Counted from the stretch's first letter, positions 7,619 to 16,346 are shown. The stretch: 41,136 nucleotides of DNA from UBA1181 sp963648205 (GCA_963648205.1 CAVJCT010000049.1:1-41136); one strand, 5' to 3'. The notes: a model not told the origin generated them from the letters alone. A program made the numbers and translations.

Positions 7619-9157
7619 ATGAGAACTAAATTATACATAGGAATTGTATTGGCAGCAACCTTCCTTTTTTCAAATTGTCGAAAAGAAAGCGATGAAATAA
7701 ATTCTTCCGACTATTTAAAATTTGCAGAATCAAACGCCTCTACATACACAGAAATATGGGATATCCTTTGGAATGGATTTAATCAAAATTATGTGGGATG
7801 GGAAATAGAGTCTGTTGATTGGGACAAAGTCAATGAAACTTACCGTCCAAAACTTGAAGAGTTGGACGAGCAAGTGGAATCTGCAAACAAGAAAACTGCA
7901 AAAGGAATTGAAGCAGAAGCAGAAAAAATTTTCCATGCTGCCTTCGACACTCTACACGACGGACACGCCTACATCAGGTACTTAGATTATGCCAGACCCA
8001 CTATAAATGGAGCAAGCAACTACAAAGCAATTAGTCCACAAGAAAAAAGAGCAAAAAATCGTATTGACTACGAAGATGAGCCAGCGTTGTCGATATTATA
8101 TTACATTTCAGATAATCAAATAGAAAAAGACAGTATAAGAGTAGTCAATATGCAACTTATACTAAGTCGGTCACTCAGCGAATTGCTACCAGACCTGCGG
8201 GCAGAACAAACGAAAATAGAGCAATCCGAAAAGAGTTCTGACGAAGAGTACAAACAGCAATTAGATAATCTAATAAGCATAATAAAAGACCTTATAACAG
8301 AATATACTAAAAAGAATTATTATAATTATATCAATGCTTACACGAGTGGTTCATTTGATCTGGTAATGAAAAAGTATGAACTTCCCTACTATGAAAGCGA
8401 GGACGATCCTTCAACTATACTTTCATTCATTACAACGGACAATATTGCCTATATAAGAGCCAGCAGTTTTATGATGCCATGGGACATTGAAATCAATTCA
8501 TCTGAGACATTTAAACAAAATGCAATACAACAATACGAGGACGTTTTAAGCCATTGGTACGAAATGATACAACAATTGCACAAGAGTCAAAAGTTGAAAG
8601 GTGTAATTATCGATATGCGTAACAACCATGGAGGAAGCACAGAGAATTTAAAGTATTTTGCGGGTACTCTCTTCGGCAATAAGGACTATGTCTACGGTAA
8701 ATCGAAAACAAAAAATGGAATCGGAAGACTCGACTATGGAATTTCTGTTCCAGTTTATGTCAATCATTATAGCGACAATGCTGAAGAGATTAGCGAACCT
8801 ATAGCCGTACTTACCAATGCACAGACTATTTCTTGTGCAGAGGTTACCACTGGTGCGATAAAACAACATACCAACGGATTTTCTGTCGGTATGCGAACAT
8901 ACGGAGCAGGTAATACTTTGCTTCCCGATGCCACAGACAACAGCGTGAACAACTATGGTGGTTCAATCGGTAGTGTAAATGGAGTTGCATACGGCTATTT
9001 ACCATTCTGTCTGACATCTTACAATGGAATTGGTGTCATTGAGGGTGTTGGTATCTCACCAGATATAGAAGTTAGATATGATGATAATTTATATCAAACG
9101 ACAGGTCGTGATAACCAATTAGAATCCGCCTTAGAAGCCATAAGAAACGGACGATAG
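7619..9157 (+). CDS. S41 family (C-terminal processing) peptidase, putative lipoprotein
   Basis: The 512-residue product begins with a hydrophobic segment ending FSNC, a lipobox-like site with an unusual Asn before the Cys, so it is probably lipid-anchored in the envelope. The S41 catalytic core is recognisable: IDMRNNHGG at about residues 331-339 and TISCAEV with the likely nucleophile Ser405, as in tail-specific proteases. I see no clear PDZ domain between the N-terminal helical region and the core. Instead there is a charged, probably coiled-coil stretch at about residues 175-245. The substrate is unknown. A strong terminator follows. Confidence 0.85.
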   Translation: MRTKLYIGIVLAATFLFSNCRKESDEINSSDYLKFAESNASTYTEIWDILWNGFNQNYVGWEIESVDWDKVNETYRPKLEELDEQVESANKKTAKGIEAEAEKIFHAAFDTLHDGHAYIRYLDYARPTINGASNYKAISPQEKRAKNRIDYEDEPALSILYYISDNQIEKDSIRVVNMQLILSRSLSELLPDLRAEQTKIEQSEKSSDEEYKQQLDNLISIIKDLITEYTKKNYYNYINAYTSGSFDLVMKKYELPYYESEDDPSTILSFITTDNIAYIRASSFMMPWDIEINSSETFKQNAIQQYEDVLSHWYEMIQQLHKSQKLKGVIIDMRNNHGGSTENLKYFAGTLFGNKDYVYGKSKTKNGIGRLDYGISVPVYVNHYSDNAEEISEPIAVLTNAQTISCAEVTTGAIKQHTNGFSVGMRTYGAGNTLLPDATDNSVNNYGGSIGSVNGVAYGYLPFCLTSYNGIGVIEGVGISPDIEVRYDDNLYQTTGRDNQLESALEAIRNGR

Positions 9158-9177
9158 AGAATAAGAGACAAACAATT

Positions 9178-9216
9178 AAGGCTTTCATTCTGATATGAAT
9201 GAAAGCCTTTCTTTTT
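9178..9216. terminator. Bidirectional terminator between convergent genes
   Basis: AAGGCTTTCATTC (9178-9190) and GAATGAAAGCCTT (9197-9209) form a perfect 13-bp stem with a 6-base loop, followed by a T-rich run to 9216. It sits between the ends of the S41 gene (plus) and the MBOAT gene (minus). Confidence 0.9.
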
Positions 9217-9255
9217 GGCAGATACTGAACATCTGCTATATAACTGCCATCTACT

Positions 9256-11130
9256 TTAGAACTGGAAGTAGATGAATTTCTGCAAATCTGCTGTGATAAA
9301 TTGATAAATCACAAAGACGAATAATGCCACTGAAACAGCCATCACTGGCAATGGCATCTGAGCAAACCACAAACGATAACGACGTTTGAAATTCTCTGGA
9401 ATCCAGTGAATAAGCATTCCCAAGATAATCAAAACAAACACATTTGCGTATGCCACTGTGATGTCAGGAATCAGAGAGCAGTCCCAAGTGCCACCAATCT
9501 GACCTACCATATTTTTAGCTGTGCTCCAAGCCTTTTCATTGGCTTCTGCAGGATCAAGGTTAGAACCTGCACGGAAGAAGAGTCGCGTCCAAGTGATGAA
9601 AACAAATGTTTGGAAAACCGCCCAACACATCTCTAATTTTGAAAGCGGAGATTGACCACCCAAGAGATTGTATATCAAGCGAACAAACGTTCCAATGAAA
9701 ATGATACCTGCCCAAACAACGGCAATGTTCCACACTGGCGCAGGGAAGAGATAGGCAATCGCACCACACACAATAGTAATGAAGGCAATCACAGCGGTAC
9801 GCATGTAAACATCCCAATCTTTCCAGAAACGGTAGACAATCATACCGATACCGTTCAAACCACCCCAGATCATAAAGTTCCAACTAGCACCGTGCCACAA
9901 ACCTCCGAGCAACATCGTGTTCAGTCGGTTCATATTAGAAGTGAGGTTTTTCTTCTTATCAGGATAACGATAGCAGTTGAGCGTTACAATAGCTGCAATC
10001 GTCAACAAGATAATAGCCACCCAAACACTACCCGAAAGAATTGTACCAACCAAAGAAATAGTCAGAATACAAGCGTATGTACCAAAGGAAGCCGTACGAT
10101 TTCCTCCCAACGGAATGTAGAGGTAATCTTGCAACCATTTTGACAATGAGATATGCCAACGTTTCCAGAAGCCTCCAGGATTGGTCGCTTTATAAGGCGA
10201 ATTAAAGTTCTGTGGAAGGTAGAAGCCCATCAGCATTGCCACTCCAATTGCAATATCCGTGTATCCTGAAAAGTCGGCATACACCTGCAATGAATAACCG
10301 AAGAGTGCCACGAGATTTTCAAATCCCGTATACATCGTCGGGTTATCGAAAACACGATCCACGAAATTGACTGCAATATAATCACTCAAAATGATCTTCT
10401 TTGCCATACCATTCAGAATCCAGAACATTGCAATTCCGAATTGACGACGAGTCAAGAAATATTTTTTGTAGATCTGCGGAATAAACTCACTCGCTCTCAC
10501 AATCGGTCCAGCCACCAAAGATGGGAAGAACGTAACGTAAAAACCAAAATCTAAAATATTAGAAACTGGCTTCACACGATTTCGGAACATATCCATCAAA
10601 TAACTGATACACTGGAAGGTGTAGAACGAAATTCCAACCGGAAGCAAAATGCGATCAACTGAGAAAACGGGTTCGCCTGCCACCACGTTTCCAATCCACG
10701 CAAATGCATTGAAAACCTCCAAATGCAATCCGAAGAGGTTGTTCAACATATCCGCGAAGAAGTACGAATATTTGAAATAGCACAGTGTAACAAGGTTGAC
10801 TATCAATCCGAACACCAACCACGATTTCTTTCCTTTGTCGGTCTCCGCTTCATAAATCTTCGCACCTGCGAAATAGTTGAAGAAGGTCGAGAAAACCAGA
10901 ATCAAAGTAAACCATCCGCTCGTCTTATAATAGAAGAAAACACTGACAACGAACAGGAAAGCATTGCGCATCAGTACCTTGTTATGCAAGAAACTGAAGA
11001 CTGCGAAGACCACCAAGAAGAAGATCCAAAAATAATGTTGCGTAAACAACAAAGGAGACTGTGGATCGAACGCAAACGTGTCTCCTAAAAAGTTTAGGAA
11101 TGTATGAATCAAACTATTTTCCATCGTCAA
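9256..11130 (-). CDS. MBOAT family O-acyltransferase (AlgI/DltB-like)
   Basis: This 624-residue polytopic membrane protein belongs to the membrane-bound O-acyltransferase family. The hallmark is GGLWHGASWNF with the catalytic His at about residue 413, and the upstream family segment FWKRWHISLSKW is present. Such enzymes pass acyl groups, usually acetyl, across the inner membrane for O-acylation of exopolysaccharide, alginate or peptidoglycan. Its start overlaps the end of the second SGNH gene by 17 bases, and both SGNH proteins lie upstream in the same operon. This is the arrangement seen in AlgI/AlgJ-AlgX or PatA/PatB-type systems. The acceptor polymer cannot be read from the sequence. Confidence 0.9.
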   Translation of the reverse strand: MTMENSLIHTFLNFLGDTFAFDPQSPLLFTQHYFWIFFLVVFAVFSFLHNKVLMRNAFLFVVSVFFYYKTSGWFTLILVFSTFFNYFAGAKIYEAETDKGKKSWLVFGLIVNLVTLCYFKYSYFFADMLNNLFGLHLEVFNAFAWIGNVVAGEPVFSVDRILLPVGISFYTFQCISYLMDMFRNRVKPVSNILDFGFYVTFFPSLVAGPIVRASEFIPQIYKKYFLTRRQFGIAMFWILNGMAKKIILSDYIAVNFVDRVFDNPTMYTGFENLVALFGYSLQVYADFSGYTDIAIGVAMLMGFYLPQNFNSPYKATNPGGFWKRWHISLSKWLQDYLYIPLGGNRTASFGTYACILTISLVGTILSGSVWVAIILLTIAAIVTLNCYRYPDKKKNLTSNMNRLNTMLLGGLWHGASWNFMIWGGLNGIGMIVYRFWKDWDVYMRTAVIAFITIVCGAIAYLFPAPVWNIAVVWAGIIFIGTFVRLIYNLLGGQSPLSKLEMCWAVFQTFVFITWTRLFFRAGSNLDPAEANEKAWSTAKNMVGQIGGTWDCSLIPDITVAYANVFVLIILGMLIHWIPENFKRRYRLWFAQMPLPVMAVSVALFVFVIYQFITADLQKFIYFQF

Positions 11131-12373
11131 TATCTCTTTCTAAATAAGACTTCATCACTGCATTATAAAACGCAGTTCCGATCTTCTCATAACCTTTTTT
11201 TGTAAAATGAATTTTATCTTTTCGGGCTAACCCTAATTTTTCCCACTCTCTCATAGATTTCAGTCCGCCCATCCAGCCGAACAAGTCCCAATAACCGCCC
11301 TGGTGTTTCTCAGCCAAGACACGAAAAGCATGCTCGACCTTCAGTCCATTGAGATTGACATTGTATCGACGTCCATGCTTTCTAAACGAATCGTTGTTCG
11401 TCATAAATATGTAAAAGCAGGAAGGATTGACCTCTTCTATGATGGAAATCAATGAATCATAGCGTGTTATGAACGTATCTTCCGAAAAATTCACTGGCAC
11501 AGCATCGTTGATACCAATTGCGAAGATGACCATATCCGGACGTATGAGAGTTAAGTCATTTTTGAAATCTTCACACGAGAGATAAGACGGTACAGCAGCA
11601 CCATTCACACCAATGGAATGATAAACGATTCCTGGTTCATCATTTTCAGCAATGAATCCTCGCAGATGAAACTTATGAGGCACAGAATCTGTTTGAGCGA
11701 TCCACAATGCGAAACTGTCTTGCGGTGTGTTAAACTCATACAAGAAACTCTTGTGCCCCTCCTCTTCAATTGGAAAGTGGAACGAATTATCCTCTTCACA
11801 CAACAAAGGTACTGCCATCGAATCACCATAACCCAAAAGATGAAGTCGAGTGAAAGTCCACCGTTTATTCAAAGAATCAGTATTTAACTTTACCTGAATT
11901 CCCGCGGAATAGTCTTGCGTCGACACTGCGATACCCGTCATTCCCAGAACCGCTTCACGCTCTTTCTTCACATTTTTTGAGGCAGTCCACTCACCTTTCG
12001 ATTTCACGCTGAAACTACTTGGATTGTTTGTCTTTGCCACCTTATAAGGGAAAAACAATCCACGAGCAGGACGAAACTCCTCATTCAACGAATCGAAATG
12101 GCAACGTATAGCATGCGAGATGCAGTCAGCCTGCACATGCGACCCACCAATGTGGAGGATGCTGATTTTACCCTCTCTGCAAAGCACCAGTGAATCCAAC
12201 TTGTCGTAGAAGGCATCTCTCCTTTCAAAATGCACAGAATCAGGAAATTGAAGCGAAGAGAGAGAATCTACAATGAACGGATAGGATACTGTGTCTTTTG
12301 CCAAGATAGATCGAGCCACCGCACCACTCATTCCAACACAAAAAAACAAAAGTAAAAATAGTAGCCTTTTCAT
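11114..12373 (-). CDS. SGNH-hydrolase-like protein, acetylation partner
   Basis: This 419-residue protein has a signal peptide (LLFLLLFFCVGMSGAVA). SGNH-type blocks are visible: LHIGGSHVQAD with the likely nucleophile Ser78, AIGIND as the Asn-bearing block, and DKIHF with Asp386 and His389. The residue before Ser78 is Gly instead of the Asp of the classic GDS. The protein is periplasmic or outer-leaflet. It is probably the O-acetyltransferase or esterase that completes the acyl transfer begun by the adjacent MBOAT protein. It lies 4 bases after the first SGNH gene and overlaps the MBOAT gene. Confidence 0.8.
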   Translation of the reverse strand: MKRLLFLLLFFCVGMSGAVARSILAKDTVSYPFIVDSLSSLQFPDSVHFERRDAFYDKLDSLVLCREGKISILHIGGSHVQADCISHAIRCHFDSLNEEFRPARGLFFPYKVAKTNNPSSFSVKSKGEWTASKNVKKEREAVLGMTGIAVSTQDYSAGIQVKLNTDSLNKRWTFTRLHLLGYGDSMAVPLLCEEDNSFHFPIEEEGHKSFLYEFNTPQDSFALWIAQTDSVPHKFHLRGFIAENDEPGIVYHSIGVNGAAVPSYLSCEDFKNDLTLIRPDMVIFAIGINDAVPVNFSEDTFITRYDSLISIIEEVNPSCFYIFMTNNDSFRKHGRRYNVNLNGLKVEHAFRVLAEKHQGGYWDLFGWMGGLKSMREWEKLGLARKDKIHFTKKGYEKIGTAFYNAVMKSYLERDIDDGK

Positions 12374-12377
12374 CTTT

Positions 12378-13853
12378 CTATTTTATTCCACTCCACTTTT
12401 CGTTTCTCTTCAAGAAATTGTAGTAATCGTATGTGTTCATGAACGATTGCAAAAAGACTTCGGCGATTTTATTTGCGCCTCTCTCTGTGAAGTGAACATA
12501 GTCTGAACCTGCCCACGCTGGCGAATGTTCCACCCATTTCAACATTGAGTTCTTTCCACCCATCACACCATACATATTCCAGAACATCGCACCATTCTCC
12601 GCAGCGACTTCACGCAATGCTTGAATGGTCTTCTCCAAATATGGATATGACTGTAATTCTCCATCTATCCTCGTTGCCATATCGGCTGGACCGATAAACA
12701 AAATTGCAGCGGAAGGATAAACACTCCTCAAATAAGCGATCTGACGAGAAATTGATTTCTTATAGAAATCCACCGCTTTATCATTCTTTATGTAAGGAGT
12801 AGCGTTTCCTCCAAACTCCAACATGATAAGACGAGTGTCCAAAGCCTTCATCGAACTGCTCAACAGATGAGTCGAAATCTTCGTAAAGAACGTACCAGAA
12901 GAACCACGCAAAGGAATGTTAGTAACAAAAACACCGCTTTTTGACCCCATCTCGATGGCATAAAGTTCGGCAGTACCAGAGACTTTCAAAGTAAACTTAT
13001 TGATGTAGTCGTCCAACTGCCACGTAATATATGATATATCAGGGTCGGCTTCCGTTTTAGTGATGGTAGTGTCTTTACCTGAATATGAGAGAGTTACGGA
13101 GAAATTCTCACCCGTATTACCTACGAGAAGCGACACTTTAGAGAACTTACGCACATGCGAGAACGTCTGTTTCCAATTGCGAGCTGCCACCTTCACTTTT
13201 GTCGATCCACCTCGTAACATAGCCACCTGAGCCAAGACACCGTAATGGTCGCTCGACATTTTTTGTTTCATTGTTCCATCGGCAATATAACGAGGCAAAC
13301 TATCAGAACAAGACTGCTCTACAGACAAAGATTGAATTGGCTGAATGACAGGTACCAATCCTGCGCCATAACCACCAAAACGAGTTTGCAAACCCTCTCT
13401 GATATAGCCAGTTATACGATCTTGCTCAATCTGAGAATCACCATAATGCAAAATATGAATGGCTTCTTTTCCTTTCGCACACTGATCTAAGGCATCAAAC
13501 AAAGGATATAGAATTGAGACATCATTATTAGGACACTCGATGCGTGCCGTAGTCTCAAAAACAAGTTTCTGATAGGACTTTAACGAATCAACATACAATA
13601 ACGAATCTGCATTGTTCGCCGCGATCAACGAATCTTGCTCTATCTTCAATTTTAACTCCTCTTCTGCACGAGCCAATTTCTCATCGGCAGACTCTGTATC
13701 TCTAACTTTCTTGGTCATAGCCTCCTCCAAAGAAGGGAAACGAAGCACCTTTCCAAACACTTCAACGCCATCCTTCGGGAAAAACAGGCAGATACCAACA
13801 ACCAGCAATAGCACAGAACACAGAAATATCAACGTCTGATACGCTTTCATCAC
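12378..13853 (-). CDS. SGNH-hydrolase-like protein, membrane-anchored, first gene of acetylation operon
   Basis: This 491-residue protein has one N-terminal TM segment (about 8-25) and a charged helical stretch (about 40-95). An SGNH domain follows, with HYGDSQIEQD (Ser140), EFGGNATPY as the Asn block and SDYVHF with Asp451 and His454. The domain is probably exposed to the periplasm. Together with the next SGNH gene and the MBOAT gene it forms a compact operon (4-base gap, then 17-base overlap) that I infer to modify an extracytoplasmic polymer by O-acetylation. Two SGNH paralogues per MBOAT may mean a transferase plus an esterase, or two acceptors. Confidence 0.8.
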   Translation of the reverse strand: MMKAYQTLIFLCSVLLLVVGICLFFPKDGVEVFGKVLRFPSLEEAMTKKVRDTESADEKLARAEEELKLKIEQDSLIAANNADSLLYVDSLKSYQKLVFETTARIECPNNDVSILYPLFDALDQCAKGKEAIHILHYGDSQIEQDRITGYIREGLQTRFGGYGAGLVPVIQPIQSLSVEQSCSDSLPRYIADGTMKQKMSSDHYGVLAQVAMLRGGSTKVKVAARNWKQTFSHVRKFSKVSLLVGNTGENFSVTLSYSGKDTTITKTEADPDISYITWQLDDYINKFTLKVSGTAELYAIEMGSKSGVFVTNIPLRGSSGTFFTKISTHLLSSSMKALDTRLIMLEFGGNATPYIKNDKAVDFYKKSISRQIAYLRSVYPSAAILFIGPADMATRIDGELQSYPYLEKTIQALREVAAENGAMFWNMYGVMGGKNSMLKWVEHSPAWAGSDYVHFTERGANKIAEVFLQSFMNTYDYYNFLKRNEKWSGIK

Positions 13854-13913
13854 AATTTTCTTACTATTTTTTTTAAAATTTTTATTTACCTATGCGATTT
13901 TTTTACTTCACTA

Positions 13914-13945
13914 CAAAAATACGAAATTAATATAGAGAAATTCAA
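13914..13945 (-). promoter_or_regulatory. Promoter of the MBOAT/SGNH operon
   Basis: On the minus strand TTG (13945-13943) precedes TATTTTTG (13921-13914) with a 21-base spacer, fitting the Bacteroidota consensus. About 60 bases of AT-rich leader remain before the first SGNH start. Confidence 0.6.
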
Positions 13946-13973
13946 CTTCAATACGAATTTATCTTACACCGCT

Positions 13974-14351
13974 TTACGACTTGTAGAACACGAAGAAAAC
14001 AGCCATCACCAAACAAACGAACGCTGCAACGTGATTCCAATGCAACGCTTCGCCTTTAAAAAGGAACGTCGTAATGATAGAAAACACTGTAATCGATACA
14101 ACCTCTTGAATCACTTTGAGTTGCACCAAAGAAAATGGTCCACCTGTGATTCGAGACCCAATTCTGTTGGCTGGAATCATAAAACTATACTCAAACAAAG
14201 CGACACCCCAACTGCACAAAATTATCAAAGCCAAAGGCCAATCTGTTGAGATTTTCATCTCCTGTAATTTCAAATTACCATACCACGCAAATGTCATAAA
14301 CACGTTGGAAACCAACAACATAAGCACAGTGGCAACCATTCTATATTCCAT
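13974..14351 (-). CDS. DMT superfamily protein (DUF486)
   Basis: This 125-residue protein has four hydrophobic segments and matches the DUF486 branch of the drug/metabolite transporter superfamily. Recognisable parts are the early TFAWYGNLK, WGVALFEYSFMIPANRIG in the middle, and SLVQLKVIQEVVS. It is a small inner-membrane protein, probably working as a dimer as in other four-TM DMT members. The substrate is unknown. It is monocistronic, with a TAAATTTG -7 element on the minus strand at 14384-14377. Confidence 0.85.
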   Translation of the reverse strand: MEYRMVATVLMLLVSNVFMTFAWYGNLKLQEMKISTDWPLALIILCSWGVALFEYSFMIPANRIGSRITGGPFSLVQLKVIQEVVSITVFSIITTFLFKGEALHWNHVAAFVCLVMAVFFVFYKS

Positions 14352-14376
14352 TTCTTTACTGTTTAAAATCGAACTG

Positions 14377-14384
14377 CAAATTTA
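14377..14384 (-). promoter_or_regulatory. -7 promoter element of DUF486 gene
   Basis: TAAATTTG on the minus strand matches TAnnTTTG and lies 25 bases before the start codon. The best TTG is 23 bases further up, slightly longer than the usual spacing. Confidence 0.5.
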
Positions 14385-14463
14385 GTTCTATTTTTTTGAA
14401 ATTTATACAATTCTTCCTATTTCCGTTAAATTAAGTTAATCCGAAAAATATTTTTCAGTTATG

Positions 14464-14494
14464 TTTTGTAACATAAAATTTATCGTTATCTTTG
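14464..14494 (+). promoter_or_regulatory. Promoter of the small RNA candidate
   Basis: TTTTG (14464-14468) and TATCTTTG (14487-14494) are 18 bases apart. No credible open reading frame starts within 300 bases downstream, so the promoter probably drives an untranslated RNA. Confidence 0.6.
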
Positions 14495-14500
14495 CATTGT

Positions 14501-14600
14501 GTTTTTCATGGTATTAGATTTAAGGTTAGAGAGACTGGATGTCGAGATGACATCCTTCTTTGTTTTAAGAGTCTTGGTTTCGAGACTCTTGTTTTGTTTA
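14501..14600 (+). ncRNA. Candidate small RNA with two terminator-like hairpins
   Basis: The transcript predicted from the 14487-14494 promoter starts with a U-rich segment containing CATGGTATTAGATTTAAGG (14508-14526). A perfect hairpin follows, GGATGTC (14537-14543) with GACATCC (14549-14555), then a T-rich run. A second hairpin, AAGAGTCT (14567-14574) with AGACTCTT (14583-14590), is followed by GTTTTGTTT. The CATGGTATTAGATTTAAGG string resembles a recurrent Bacteroidales leader or small RNA that I recall but cannot verify here. It could be a stand-alone RNA or a long 5' leader that usually terminates before the exporter operon. Confidence 0.5.
14567..14599 (+). terminator. Terminator of the small RNA candidate
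   Basis: The 8-bp stem AAGAGTCT/AGACTCTT can be extended by one T-G pair, has a 6-8 base loop, and is followed by GTTTTGTTT. The hairpin at 14537-14555 could act as an earlier, weaker terminator. Confidence 0.6.
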
Positions 14601-14721
14601 TAAGCACCAATACTCAACGTTTTATACCACCGACCTTCACTGCCATCTGCCATTAAAAGTTTGTTGATTTTCATTATTAGAAAAGACGAATACCATTATT
14701 CAAACAACTCAATATCAATTA

Positions 14722-14752
14722 TTGACTGAGCCTGTTGCCCTTTCTACCTTTG
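14722..14752 (+). promoter_or_regulatory. Promoter of the ThrE-type exporter operon
   Basis: TTG (14722-14724) and TACCTTTG (14745-14752) are separated by 20 bases. The leader to the first start codon at 14845 is about 85 bases, with no obvious stable structure. The region from 14600 to 14721 holds nothing else I can support. Confidence 0.65.
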
Positions 14753-14844
14753 TAACGCAATCGAGAAAATCAATTAGCATTTCTTTGATGATTGAACAGT
14801 ACTTGATTGATAAAACTAAATGTCTAACTTAAAAATAAATTAAT

Positions 14845-15081
14845 ATGGAAATCTTAGAAATCAACAACATCACCACTTTCGTTGAGTTGTCTAACACGTA
14901 TTCGTTCCTTGTCATCTGGGCATGCATCATCATCGTTCCGCTTATCTGTATGGGTCTCCACTCTTATGACAAGGTGAAAAAGATGACAGACGGCAAGCAT
15001 CCTTTCCTCTCTTTCGACATCGACAGCGTTGACCTCTTCACTTACGAGGAGAAAGAGGGAATGAAGAAATTCGAAGATTAA
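14845..15081 (+). CDS. Small single-TM protein preceding the exporter
   Basis: This 78-residue protein has one strong membrane segment (about residues 19-40, YSFLVIWACIIIVPLICMGL) and a hydrophilic, acidic cytoplasm-type tail (about 42-78). There is no signal-peptide cleavage site and no motif I recognise. It follows a good promoter and sits 13 bases before the ThrE domain gene in the same direction, so it is likely co-transcribed. It might be a small accessory or stabilising subunit of the exporter, but that is inferred from position only. Confidence 0.65.
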   Translation: MEILEINNITTFVELSNTYSFLVIWACIIIVPLICMGLHSYDKVKKMTDGKHPFLSFDIDSVDLFTYEEKEGMKKFED

Positions 15082-15094
15082 ACACCCGAACGTC

Positions 15095-15874
15095 ATGGCA
15101 ATCCAAGAACAGTCGATCAAGGAGGTTTGCGAGTTCATCTCCGAGTACGCTTCCACCTTATTGGCAGGGGGCGCATCTACGGAATTTGCGATGAACGTGA
15201 CAGACCGACTCACTCGTACCTACAAGGTAACCTCCGAAACTTCAATCTTCCCGATGCACATTTACGTGTCAATATGGGACGATAAAAAGGAGAACACCTA
15301 CTCCATCAACCAGAAAATTCCATCATTAGGATTGGATTTCGCACGCAACACTCGTCTCAACAAACTGAGTAAAAAAATTGAGCGTGAGAAATTATCGTTG
15401 GATGAAGCGAGGCAACTTTTCAAGGAAGTTTTAGCCACACCTCGTTTAAAGACTTGGCTCGTAACCGCTTTAGCCAGTGCAGCCAACGCTTCTTTCTGCT
15501 TCCTTTTCGGAGGAGATTGGATCTCCATGCTCATCGTTTTTGTCGCTACAGCCTACGGATTCGCATTAAAACATCTGCTCGTTAAACATACGAAAATGGA
15601 TATTCGTTTCATAACCATCACCGCAGCGTGTCTTTCTGCCATCATCGCCAGCGCAGGCTACATTTTTCAGTTAGGGGGAACTCCAGACATTGCTTTGGCT
15701 ACCAGCGTTTTATACCTTGTGCCAGGCATTCCTTACATCAACGCAATCAGTGATATGCTCTCTGGACATCATATCTGCGCCATCAGTCGCTTTTTCAATG
15801 CTGCCATTCTCACCGTCTGTCTCTCCATCGGATTGAGCATCGGACTCATCATCATGCATTTTCATTTCATGTAG
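15095..15874 (+). CDS. Threonine/serine exporter, ThrE N-terminal (DUF1212) half
   Basis: This 259-residue inner-membrane protein has a soluble N-terminal region (about 1-115) containing the LLAGGASTEFA segment typical of DUF1212. Five or so membrane segments follow, including YLVPGIPYINAISDM, the family hallmark. In Corynebacterium ThrE the DUF1212 and DUF3815 parts are one protein; here they are split into two adjacent genes, as in many other bacteria. It probably exports threonine, serine or related small molecules using ion gradients. It is 7 bases from the partner gene. Confidence 0.9.
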   Translation: MAIQEQSIKEVCEFISEYASTLLAGGASTEFAMNVTDRLTRTYKVTSETSIFPMHIYVSIWDDKKENTYSINQKIPSLGLDFARNTRLNKLSKKIEREKLSLDEARQLFKEVLATPRLKTWLVTALASAANASFCFLFGGDWISMLIVFVATAYGFALKHLLVKHTKMDIRFITITAACLSAIIASAGYIFQLGGTPDIALATSVLYLVPGIPYINAISDMLSGHHICAISRFFNAAILTVCLSIGLSIGLIIMHFHFM

Positions 15875-15881
15875 AAAGAAT

Positions 15882-16346
15882 ATGGACACCTTTATAATTT
15901 TTTTAGAAGACGCATTGTTCGCCGCCATCGCTGCCATAGGATTCGGTAGTATCAGCAATATTCCATTGAAAGGATTTTCTGCCTCTGCCATTTTAGCGGC
16001 TGCGGGACATAATATCCGACTCTATTTAATGAACTATGAAATGTGGAATATCGTTCCTGCCAGTTTAATCGCAGGTTTGGGTATCGGGCTGCTTTCTATC
16101 CCCATCTCTGCCCTTTGGAAAATCCGTTCAGAGACACTATCCTCCCCTGCTCTGCTTCCGATGATTCCTGGAATGTATGCTTACCGCTCCGTTCAATCTT
16201 TGATTTTATGTTTTCAAAGTAATGAGATTCCAGACTTTGAGCATTACTTCGGACTTTTCAGCTACAATTTCATCACATGCGTTTTGGCAGTTACTTCATT
16301 AGTCATTGGCATTGTTTCACCTCGCATTCTTTTTCACAAAGGATAG
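15882..16346 (+). CDS. Threonine/serine exporter, DUF3815 (ThrE_2) half
   Basis: This 154-residue protein with four or five TM segments is the smaller half of a split ThrE exporter. The family segment SSPALLPMIPGMYAYRS is present, as is the early GFGSISNIPLKG. It is encoded 7 bases after the DUF1212 half and is expected to form one transporter with it. A LysR gene follows 71 bases downstream. Confidence 0.9.
   Translation: MDTFIIFLEDALFAAIAAIGFGSISNIPLKGFSASAILAAAGHNIRLYLMNYEMWNIVPASLIAGLGIGLLSIPISALWKIRSETLSSPALLPMIPGMYAYRSVQSLILCFQSNEIPDFEHYFGLFSYNFITCVLAVTSLVIGIVSPRILFHKG

Noticed and set aside
9652..10143. 163-codon frame opposite the MBOAT gene
   Set aside because: It is a polar, Asn/Thr/Gln-rich shadow of a membrane-protein gene, with no supporting signals.
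14486..14674. 62-codon open frame on the minus strand at the small RNA candidate
   Set aside because: Its sequence is low in complexity and read across the two hairpins. The plus-strand promoter and terminator-like stems explain the region better.
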